From positions 62,001 through 126,000 of the forward strand of contig WFMF01000203.1 of the NCBI GenBank assembly GCA_011033025.1: a stretch of 64,000 bases of DNA, given 5' to 3'. The DNA is from Beroe forskalii. Lineage: Eukaryota > Ctenophora > Nuda > Beroida > Beroidae. Position numbers and translations under genes: made by a program. A model generated the notes under the pieces. It did no database searches. It saw only the letters and a program-made list of their open reading frames with translations, and had not been told where the DNA came from. This document shows, in pieces, positions 13,301 through 25,300 of this stretch. Every line of letters begins with the position of its first letter. The stretch's first letter is position 1.

Positions 13301-16300
13301 CTACCACCGGAGATAAGCAGTGAAGCTATACCATAGCCATTACAGAGTGCCATAGTATCCAATTTCTTCAGCCTGAAACCAATCTATGATGGTTCTTTAA
13401 ATGGTGTAGGACCTGCCTGCATCAGCAGGGGCTTCCAGCTATAGGGATATCCCATTGACATTGAGATCAGCCTAATCAATAATCATGTTGACTGGGATTC
13501 AACTGGAATACCCAATCAAGAAAAGCTCGCTGCTCCCCTGTCATAGAAGTGTACCGAAATTGGCAACATTGCAGAATTTTCGGCTTGAAAAAACCCCTAT
13601 GCCAAGGATCTCTTAATTGGAAAATTTAGAGTCCTGCCAGGGCTCTTTTAGCAACTCTTTCAGTAATTTACCAATTTTAACCTTTGATATCTTGATAAAA
13701 TACAGATTTTGGATGCTGTATGAACCCTTGATAGGTATTGCACTGCAATTTTTGTGATCAAAATCCAGTTTTTGGTCTAGAACTCAATTTTTGTACATTT
13801 TAGAGAACATTTTTATTCTCAAGATAGATGGAAACATGATAATAACAAATCTTTCAAGCTATTAATCAAGGAATCAGACATTGCTTGCACAAATTATGAA
13901 AAAGAGCCAAATTTTGGCATGCGCTTTGGCTCAAAAGCTGTTTTTCGTCCATAACTTGATTTGTGAGCATTTTAGGGCATATTTTTATTAACAAGTCGTA
14001 TATAAACATGGCCATTGCGATTCTTTTGAGCACAACATGGAGTCTGTACGACCTTCCTGAGTCAAGTTACGGGTTTACACCCATACGCGTCTCACCGGAA
14101 AAATGGGCGTGGCCCAAGCACCCATAAGGACGTTTATTTATGGGAGGGCTGCAACTTTTTCCGATAAAGGGTCCTTAGGTCTATCAACAACCGTTGAGAG
14201 ACTCTCTCCACTCAGATATTGAATACTGACCTTGGATGGGCTACTGGAGTGGCCAAAATCAACATAAAATCACATATTTTGAATTTTAGGACGTGAAATC
14301 ATGCTCAAAAGTGATAAATATCATTTTCATCGTTTTTCTCGTATCAAAATACCCCTATTTAGATACCAAACTCAACAAAATCGGACAAAAAATGAAAATT
14401 TAAATTTTTGGGCCTTATGCATCACCCGTAAAAAGGGCGTGGCCCAAAAAACCATCGCCCCCATTAGGTAGGATCTTAAACTTTCTGTTGTGGTTTCCTG
14501 AGACCATATACTAACCCCTGAAACCGAAAATGAATTGTTATAAAACAGTTCCAGGTCCGTCCCGATTTTTGCAAAAATCGGCTGTATTATTACCGTTTTC
14601 GAGTAGGTCGGAACACCATGGTTGGGATGGTCGTGCGATTGTTGCGGGATTTTGGTCGGGATTCGCTACAAGGATCACCATCGTGCACTCAGCGCAGCTA
14701 GCCAGTGTGTGCGGCATTTATTGACATAATCAATTTTCTAGTGACAGTAGGTATAATGTAGGGAGTCTTATAACCTGTCAAACTCAATAGGTCCGTTAAT
14801 TAAAATCAAATATTTCTCGTGATTAAACACTGCAATAGCATCTGTACAATGCCGCACTAATTTTAAGAGTACCAGTAGCTATATGGTGGTTGCTACGAGC
14901 ATTTGCTTCATGAGAGTAGTGACACCACACGGGAAGTCACGGGTTGGTTATAATCTACCGGCATTATAAATAAGCAAATATTCAGCAATTATCTGTAAGT
15001 ATAATTTACCGGAAATATATATTTTATTGCTTTTAATGGTCATGTTTTTACTGTTTATTTTTTATTTGAATTTGAAAGGTTCAAATCATATATTGCAGTA
15101 ATATGTATACAATGTCACTTTTTTTAAATTTCCTACCTATTAAAGCAACATATAACTTGGGGAACACAACACAGCCGAGCCATAATAACAGTGTTCCCCT
15201 CAAATAAAAACAATCAACTTATATTTGTATAGATAAATATAGGAGCCGCAAGATAAATAAATAGATGCCCATAAAAAGCTATAAGTAAACAAATACTAAA
15301 ACTCAATTATTAAATATAGGATAATCAAACACCCTTAGGATACGTTTATATGAATTATCACACGAGCCAGAAGCGAGTGTAATTGAATCAGGTAATGCTC
15401 GAGCCGAAGGCGAGTGTAATAATTCAATTATCACTCGAGCCGAAGGCGAGTGTGATAATTGATATAAACGTATCCCAAAATGTTTGATTAATCTATAACG
15501 TGAGAAACGGGCAGATATTTACACTGGTTTTCCAATAAAGCAAATTTAGAAGCCTTTATGGATATAAAAATCCTTTAAACTAAGAGCGCCTGAAATTGAA
15601 TCTTGAAAATATCAAGCTTCGAAGTGGCCGAATTTTAGATTTAGATGGTGAAGAGTGGCTATGTATATTTTAATTTGCCCAAAGTATGAATAAAAACGCA
15701 AGTCCAGAATATTCATCAACTTTGATCGTATCTTTGATTCAACAAAATTGCTATAAAGTGATTGTCGATTGAATGTACAACAACAAAATAGAAAGGACAT
15801 TTCCGTGTAAGTGTGTAACGCCGTAACGGAGGCAAATGTTTCGGCAAATTGCGGGCAGAGGTGGCATTTGTTTAAAATGTAAAAGATGTAAGAAGGAAAC
15901 ATAGTTCAAACAAGCGAAATTTCACCAGCACCCAACGTGTACAACAAGTATACAAAACACCAAAACAAGAAACCTTAACGCCAAAGCAAGAGAATAAATT
16001 TGTATATGTCGTGTATCGTTATTTATACAAGTAGTGAGGTAAGTGGTCCTTGCTCCTTGTGTGGCACGTGCGTGCGCGGCTCATATAACGACTACTGAGT
16101 ATACATAAACTCATTAAATCAAAACAGATAACATGATAATATATACTGATGTATTGTAATGGAGTGAGAGCAAGTGGTCTTCAGGTTTTACTGACACGTG
16201 CGTGCGCGGCTCATATATCGACTAAAGTGGACACATGAAACGAAAACAAGATAACGTAATATGTATACACCGGTGTATCGCAAGAGCATTAACTAAAACT

Positions 16301-19300
16301 CTAAAAAGTCAGATTTAAATGATTTTACATAGTAGATAAATACTATAAATCACAAAATTCAAAAGTTTCGATTTTTGGGGTGTGATAATTTTTCAAAGGT
16401 GTGATAACTGTTCTTTGAGGGGTGTGATAACTGTACAGTTATCACACACCTGGAAAAATTATCACACCCCAAAATTTCGAAAATTTTAAAATCTTATGAA
16501 AATTATTAATTGACCCCTAAACCCCATTTTTGAAGCCGTTATATAACAAAAATTATCGGAGCAAGAATTATATAACGATCGTTATATAATATTAAATAAC
16601 AAATGAAGTAAACCCTGAGTCAGGATTCGTTTAAAATTCGGTTAAAAGTTTGGTCGAAAATTGGTTAAAATTTCAAAGATCTATCTAACTAAAAAGAATT
16701 TAAAATATATCTATCTAAATATTGAGGCAGAATACAGCCCTAGGTCATGTCTTCTGAAATGATAAGAAAAATAAATAGGTCCTATTAGGCTACTATGAAT
16801 AAAAGATAATGAGAAATGTGGTGTCACAGGTCAGTCGACAAATGATCAATCAGTTACCTTAAAGCAGCATTTTTTTGGGGATCGAACTAGAAAACCTAAG
16901 AAGTTCTTACCTTATCACCTTGGACCCTTTAAAGTTAAAATTCTGTATCACTTACGTCGCAGGAGCTGTCATTCCTGACCTATCGAATTATCTCATAGCA
17001 TAATGCTCTATATGACACAGTAAAATTAATGTTCAATCCGGCCAGCCATTTTGGGCTTCCCACAGGAATTTGGTAATCTGTCCCTTGAATGTCGAGATGG
17101 CAGGAACTTGCCTAATGGTATATGGAATCTTGTTCCATATTTCCATTGTTCTCCAGAAGAATGATTTTTTTAAAACCCTCCGACACTTTTTTAATAGTAC
17201 ACTTAATCCTGGTTTTATCATCCTTATTAATAACAGCAGAATTTTTCCGTGTATACCGTAGCTCATCAGGGTTTAGGAGTTCAAATTCAGTTGGGAGGTT
17301 AATGATGACGAGATTATTGATAATTTTATAAAATAGGCAGAGATCATTAAGATAAAATTTCATCTTAATTTTTTTTTATTTAGATGGTTTTACTTCTTTT
17401 CCAACAGCTGTAACAGCCAATGACAGGAATCGAAGGATTCAAGTGTAATCAAGCCAGTGACGGTTAAGGAAGTGTAATCCATACTTTCGTCGCCCGAGAC
17501 TTCGCTGCAATGGGCAGCTCCTCATTTAACCCTCCCGCACAGTTTCCAGTACGCTCGGCTGAGTGAACCGTGTGGCTGCTTAGGTGAGAGTTCTCACCCT
17601 TAGCACGATAGGCAAGGCCGGGAATCGAACCACCAACCTCTCGATTGAAAGCACGACACCCTAAACCACTGCGCTAATAGGCAATATAGACAGTTCTCTC
17701 TGTTTTTCAAAATACTCAATATCAGTATAATGATTAAACCTCTCACCAAGAATCCATTTTATAGCCTGTTTTTGAATGCCATCAAAAGGTGCTATTTGAT
17801 TGTTACTTAAAGGACGCCATAGAATGGAGCAATGTTCAAAAATTGAACGAACAATACTTAGGTAAAATACTCTCTTTTGTTTTCTATCCTATGTAAAATG
17901 GCATGTACGCATTAACAACCCGAGTTTAGACCGGGCGTTAGCAACAAGCTTATCACAGTGATCCTTCCATGAGAGTTTCCCATTAACATATACTCCCAGA
18001 TCCTTCTGAGAGTCGACATAATCAATAAAAACACGACCGAGTTTATAATTAAATACTGTACATGGGAGATTATGTAGGATATTGATTTTGTTTGTGACTG
18101 ATAGGGCTTTACATTTTGAAGGGTGGAATTTCATCTTGTTTTTGGTGGCCCAAGCCTGGAGGTTATCTATATCAGTCTGGAGAGCAAAATGATCATCCGA
18201 TGTGATGATTTCCCTCCATATTTTAGTGTCGTCAGCGTACAAAACAATTTGGGTTCCCTCAGAGATACAGGAAAACATGTCGTTAATAAATAATACAAAT
18301 AGGAGCGGGCCGAGGATGGAACCCTGTGGCACACCTGAATCTACACTGGAGGGGGTCGATGTGGCTCCTCCTATGACCACTTGCTGCAGTCGACCTTCCA
18401 GATAAGACTTGATGAACCTAAGCATAAGCCCATCGATATTAAATTCATACTTCAGTTTATGTAGGATGATGTCATGGGACACACTGTCAAAGGCTTTCGC
18501 AAAGTCGAAGTAAATTATATTAGCAGTAGTCCCTTTATTGATATTAAGACTAAGGTCATGTATAAAAGGGACCATCTGTGTTGTACATGACTTAGAATTG
18601 ACAAAACCATGTTGTCGAGAATCTAGAGAATTTTCGCATGCAATAAAAAGTTCCTTGTGTATGCACCTCTCAAAAACTTTCATGACCAGTGAAGTTAAAG
18701 AAATTGGTCTATAATTACCGACACAGCCCTTATCTTCTTTTTTATGCACAGGCACAACGGAAGCAAGTTTCCAGTCGTTTGGAATAATTCCTGAGACGAA
18801 GGATATATTAAAAAGCAGCGTAAGTGGTTTGGCTATACTAGAAGCACAGTTTTTAAGAACCATACCATGGATACCATCAGGGCCGGCGGCTTTATTCGGG
18901 TTGACATTTTTCAATAGTAACATGACATCCAACACATGGAATTCTAGGTCTAGAAAACTTTTATTGGCACTCATATCAATGTCAATATCGTATTTGCTTT
19001 TATCAGAGAACTGGTCACAGAAGAAGGCATTAAATAAGTCGGCTTGATCAGAAGGTTTCGTGCGATACTTACCTTTGTAGTGTACAGTTTCAGGTATTCT
19101 TGTTGACTTAGTTTTGGATTTGACATGCCTCCAAAATTTCTTCGAGACGAGGGCTGGGTCGGTATCATCTTCTACACTTAATCTCATTTTCTCGTCCATA
19201 ACTTTCTTAAAATCACTTCTTAGTTTAAGTTTCCGCTATATTAACAAATATGCGCCAAAAGTTCAAATGATTAAAGATAGTTATCAAATACTGGAAAATT

Positions 19301-22300
19301 GGTAAATCATCAAATGACTCAGGAAATGATATATTTTAGTTGAGGACCACATGGAAATAAAGAACTTCGTGGGTTAACTTACATCTGGCGGGTGGAGGCC
19401 TCCCGAAGTACTGATCTGAAGAGATGGAACTAGCTCCACTGAAATTCCGAATATTCGGGTCATTCTGTGATGGCTCAGCCGCCTGAAATATAGGAATATG
19501 TTTAGCACTACATACTCAAGTGGAGGGCTGACGTCGCGAAGTGTGTGGCAGATATCGTAAAGTGCTTCCACTCGATATTCAGTTTTAACAGCGTAGGGTT
19601 TATCAACCGAAGGCCGGATCGTAAAATGATTCAATAAATGCCTAAAATTCGGTCGATTTACATAACTGATTCATGAACCAGGCACGTAGGGTTTGTTTTT
19701 GACCATGCTGGCGAGAGAAAGAATAAATTAGGACACGCTATTTCCTAATAATTATATTCATATTCCGTACGGTTTTTTTTCCATTGTCTACTCACTGCCT
19801 GCCCACGATTGAAGTACTGGTCAGAGGATATGGACTTTGAGTTGCTGTACTTGCCCGAGGCTCTGTTGTCATTGGACGACATGTCGTCCCTTATCGATGC
19901 CTGCCGTTTCTCGTGCCTAAGGAGACATAACGTGTCAGAAATGTGAAGCAATGGGGGTTACCGCATGCCATGCTTCCCTGTTCCCTGTGCTCATCTTCAA
20001 AATTGAACACGAACAGAGTTTCAAGTTGAAGAATTAGTGATTTCGCTGAATACTGCTTTACTATTTTACCATCCTCATTTTAGAGAAATTTCTAATAAAT
20101 AAAGCGGCGATTCATCCGATTATCCATTGAACTCGCAGCTTCAATATTTAACTCTTTACCAGTCCAAGAAATCCCTCCACCCACCAATCCCCTCCTCCCA
20201 GGAATTCCCCCTCCTCCCCTTCTCCCCAACCTCCTAAGTGCAGCTGTCTTAGGGTCCAGTATCTCAGTGACGTCATTGTCCTCGTCCTCCCTCTTCCTCG
20301 CATTGTAGTCGGGCACCGTGTCGTAGTACTCCTCTAAGTTATCCTCCTCTTCGTACGTGACTCGTTCAGAGGAGGGGGAGGCTCGGTATTCGGTGGGTGT
20401 GTCCTGCTCTATCACTGTAGCGGCAGAGGAGATGTTGTGCGAGATGGTAGCTCGACCTCCACCACCACCAGCTCCACCGAGCCGGCCCATTCCCATGCCT
20501 GAGGGGGTTAAACTTTATATAACTTCATGAAATCAAATTGGATGAAGGAGAGAATGGATCCCACGACCAATCTAAAATCATGTTTTCGTTTGATAATGAG
20601 CCAATAACATAAGCTTGTTTACTCATTACATGGTTTATTATGAGCCACGTCAATTTTCATTGTATACATTGAGGTACAGGCTACATTCACTGAATACATG
20701 TCACTAAACAAGGGTTTTGTTACATAACAAGGAAGCACTAATATATCTCACCTAGCCGCTCATTCCCAGCCGCCTTCTGTCTGCCAGGCGTCACAGCTGC
20801 CTTGTCCTGCAGATCCCTAGACAGCATGTCCATGGCTGTCTGTCTGTCTAGCTGCTCCTGTCTGTCTCTCTGCTCCCGTTCCAGGCCAGCTACTGCTCGC
20901 TCAGCAGCCACCTGCTGCTCCACTGAACTCTCTATCTCGTGGATGTTGCGGGTAGCTTTCTTTGCGCCACCGAGTCCACCCAGCTGCAACGAAGTGAGAG
21001 TTTTCACATGGAGCTCAGTGTTGCTAGTAGTGCTAGCGTACTAGAACATCAACAGAATGCCAGATATGAGATAACCTCGCGGTCTATCACGTGTCATGAT
21101 CATGTGGTTTTGTTACACTTACACATGACATGGTTACGTTGATTCAGATATTTGAGATCTAGAAGTACTCACCCCTCCCTTCTTTTTGGGGGGCCGTCTG
21201 TTACTGGACGAGGTACTAGTTGGTCGGCTCAGGGCTGGCACATACGCAGGCTGTAACACTGAAATCATTACACCAATTCTTAAAACTATTTTACAAGTTT
21301 GCTCTTGGTTGAAAGGAATAGCTGAATTGCAGTTCAAGTTGAATTAAAGCTCTTGCCTCTATTAGTGGAGTCTCTAAAAGGAAATACAATTAAAAAGGGA
21401 TGATATGGGGAGATTCACATACCAGGCTCGACAGGCTTGAATGCTGGCTGGAGTTTGGGTTCAGGGGGCTTTTCTGGCTCTGGTACTATCTTTTCAGCAA
21501 CTGGTTCTGTAAGGAATGAGGATAGAAGGCTCCAAAACTGTCGTTATTGAAATTATCACGCTAAATAATGTTAAATTAAGAGTACAATTGAAAATTTTCA
21601 CTACTTACACCAGACACAATCACACCTAGCACTAACAGCTGACAACTTAAATTTAAACCGATAACGCACTAACCCGCTTTGGTAAGCAATTCCTCGAAGA
21701 AGTCCACTTCTTTAGTTACCTCAGGACTCTTGGGGGCTGTGTCCAGATGGAGCTAGGAGATATTTAATAAGATAGCTATTGATTTAAGTGAATCGAAAGT
21801 CGCAATTATGTCATCGATTATTGGATGGAGCTAACACTTGTGGCGTGCGCGGCTTTGTGTGCAACGTGTACAAGATTAAAACGTACGTGCATTGCGCAAT
21901 CAGGAACAGTACAAGATTTATACGCTCTCCGCGAAATACTTACACAGAACATGTTTTACGCGACTTGGGACAAGCCGCGCCGCAAATTTCGGCACTCCAA
22001 ATGCGCGCGTCGCGCGCGCGTGAACATGTGCAATTTCCTCCCATGAACGCACACAAAATCGTGAATGATTTACTATCTCGTTGAAGCGATTTACATCAAT
22101 TAGTTTGACTAGTTCATAATCATTGTTAGTTGCTTAAGTTGTCAATTGTCTTCGATTTGTTTTGAATTCAGCCGACCTTTTTCATCCAACCAAAGTCTAA
22201 AATTGCCTTCTAATCTTCGAGCCATTATAACCGGTCATTTAGACGATTCCAGTAACTCGAATTTTTATAAAGTTGTTGTTGTTGTTGTTTTAACTATTAT

Positions 22301-25300
22301 CTCGTAATCGCGTAAGTAGATGCTTTAATCAGGCCTTTAAATCGACCCCACTTTGACTGCCCGATTTGAAGGTGAGAAGAGCCTCAATTTCAGCCTGAAG
22401 ATGGGATACATTATCAAAGTATTATGTACGATGACATTAATTTGACAATAATTGAGAATAAGCACCTTTCCCAGTCGAGAGGCAAAGATGAAGGAAAATG
22501 TTTCATGGGGGAAATAGGTCTCAAATGCGTTGTTAAGATATCGTGTCTACATATTTTGCCTTGTCGGTCACCATGGCTGCTAAGCCATACCTTGCTAAAC
22601 AACTCAAATCCCATATTGATCTGCCAAGATTTAAAAAAAGTAACTGACCCACTTATCTAATATCCATAATCCAATTTAGCCGATATGCAACTTTTGACCC
22701 AAATTCAGTTAATCTGAGTCAGGTGGCAACAGGGGAAAAATGTCGCCCGAGGCAACATAAGATTTTGACACCTCAAATTTGCTTGATATGAGCCACACCC
22801 GAAAGGCGAAAATCCCATCTTCCCTGCCAATCAGATGGCAAAAGAGGGACAAGTGGTGGCAAAAGAGGGACATTCCCAGCCCGTGGCCACGCCAGTCGCC
22901 CAGATTCCGAGCCCCATAAATGCGCGAAAAGTAGCTAGCTGGGTGACAAAAAAGAGACAAAAGTCGCCTGAGGCGACGTGGGATTTTAAGGCCTCAAATG
23001 TGCTTAATATGAGTTGTTATGGTTAGATATCTTGGCAGGAAAGATAGGATTTTTGGGCGTGGCCCGTTGGGCGTGGCTCCTATGATGGCCTGGCAACTCT
23101 TAAACATTATATCTAACCATAACAACTCATATTAAGCACATTTGAGGCCTTAAATCCCATGTCGCCTCAGGCGACTTTTGTCCCTTTTTGCCACCCAGCT
23201 AGCGTCTTTTCGCGCATTTATGGGGCGTGGAATTTGGCGTGGCCACGGGCTGTGAATGGTTGATTTAGTGTCTAGGAACCTAAATTAACTTTTAAGATCG
23301 AAATGAAATGATTTGGAGTGATTTATCGGCTGAAATTTCCATGTTCACACTTGTCCCTTTTTGCCACCATATTGGCAGGAAAGATGGGATTTTGGGCGTG
23401 GCCCAAGATTGGGCGTACCTCCTATGGGGCTGGCAACCTTTAAACATGATATCTAACCATAACAACTCATATTAAGCACATTTGAGGCCTTAAAATCCCA
23501 CGTCGCCTCAGGCGACTTTTGTCCCTTTTTTGCCACTTTTTTGTCCCACGTCGCGTAAAACATCGCCTCTACTTACAAGAAAATGTGAAAGTGTGACGGG
23601 CCCACTGTGCCACGTGAATTTCAGATGTGAACTGCCTTTTTGTCTGAAAGAGATAGACACCCAAAGCCCAAACCGCAATTTTACCTGATTCCCATAGCGT
23701 TGCTGTGTATCTTGAGCCATATTCTCCAACTTCTTTCTATACAATCTAGCAGCACGACTGAAATCAACAGGGATAAATTACCCTCTCTGATCCATTGAAC
23801 AGAAAGATCCAGATATATACCAATAAAAGCCCTATACCAAATACCTGTGGAATACCAATACAATCTTCACGACAATTCACAATGCCCACATTCCTAATTA
23901 TACTAAGTAAGTCATACTTTCTGGTTTAAGAACCAGTACAATTTTGTCACTCTTCAAGTGCCAACTACCAAAAAATCACACCTGTTATATTTCTGGACCG
24001 AGTCAGTTGATGTACAGCCATTTGCAGCAAAGAACTGTCGCTGAAATACAAAGAATCAATTGATGTAAATATTTATCGACTATAAGAGGGTGTGTCAGTG
24101 TCCGTTTTGTTTCCACTTTCTTGAACTCAGATGAAGACTAGATTCATGGATGCAGAACGAGTATTGTTCACTCTCCCTGTCAGACTTGGTGGACTGGGTA
24201 TATCCAATCCAGTTGAAAGTTCTGAGTTCGAGTTTCAAACATCGGAAAAAATCACAAACAGTCTCAAAACATTGATCACTGACCAACAATCAAGTCTGGA
24301 TGGATATCAGTTTGAGAAAGTAACAGAACTCACAAGGGACTGTATGAAGAACAAAGAAGTGAAGATGCTCAGAAAAGTCACTGACATTATTTCTAGTACT
24401 TCTGATGATAAGTTGAAGAGGTCCATCAGTCTAGCCCAAGAAAAGGGTGCCGGGGCATGGCTTACAGTCCTCCCCATTGGTTCCCTTGGATGGGTGCTGA
24501 ACAAGGAGGAATTTCAGGACGCACTCAGGCTCAGGTATGGATGGCAGATCCCCAACATTCCAGCACTTTGTGCTTGTGGAAAGAAGAATTCGGTAGACCA
24601 CACCCTTACTTGTAAAAATGGTGGCTACCTAATCTTCAGACACAATAAAGTTCGTGATACAAATGTTGCGTTTCTTGCGGAAGTATGTCATGATGTCAAG
24701 ACCGAGCCAGAGCTGATCCCAATCGCCTCTAGTGAGCACATTCCAGGAAACTCCGAGGATAAGGCCCGCCTTGACATCTCTGCTCGGGGGCTCTGGGGAC
24801 CTTTTCAGAGAACAATGTTTGATGTGAGGATTTTCCATCCTAATGCAGACTCCTACAAGGACAGAGACATCAAAGCAGTATACACACAGCACGAAAATAT
24901 CAAGAGGAAGAACTATGAGCAGCGAGTGATTCAAGTAGAGAAGTGCAGTTTCACTCCTCTAGTGTATAGTACTTTGGGAGGGATGGCACCTCAAGCGAGA
25001 GTCTTTCATCGTAGACTAGCCGAACTTGTAGCTGAGAAGACTCATGAAGAATACAGGGACGTGATGAGTTTGATGAGAACCAAGCTATCGTTTGCACTAT
25101 TCAAGAGTGTGCTGATATCAGTGAGGGGTTCCCGAGGGAGACAACTACGCAATGTTGAGCTTCCGATCTCTGACATATCGTTTAATTTAATTCCGGATGG
25201 GTTGTCAGAGAGTTACTCCTCGCCTAAATTCTAAAGTTTCATTTGCTGATATTGTTGGCCATATTAGTAAGATAATTAAACTGATGATTCACGGGTATTT

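Larger units (their letters stand above)
11126..14600. mobile_element. Non-autonomous element with long inverted repeats, about 3.5 kb
   Basis: The ends AATACAGCCGATTTTTG (left) and CAAAAATCGGCTGTATT (right) start inverted arms of about 0.7 kb. Shared blocks include GGGGGCGATGGTTTTTTGGG, GGAGAGAGTCTCTCAACGG and AAGGTCGTACAGACTCC, all inverted at 13.8-14.5 kb. The interior of about 2 kb has no transposase frame but holds a SINE. It sits within the largest ArfGAP intron and abuts the 18-bp minisatellite. The superfamily cannot be decided by eye. Confidence 0.75.
17033..19240 (-). mobile_element. Jockey/CR1-group LINE, 5'-truncated and SINE-interrupted
   Basis: The element runs right to left: reverse transcriptase (19199-17889), a frame break, thumb-region coding sequence (about 17880-17700), a SINE insertion (17683-17370), then the C-terminal region (17363-17033) in two frames ending EAQNGWPD. 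It lies in the ArfGAP intron on the host gene's strand. No endonuclease domain or ORF1 is present. Confidence 0.85.
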
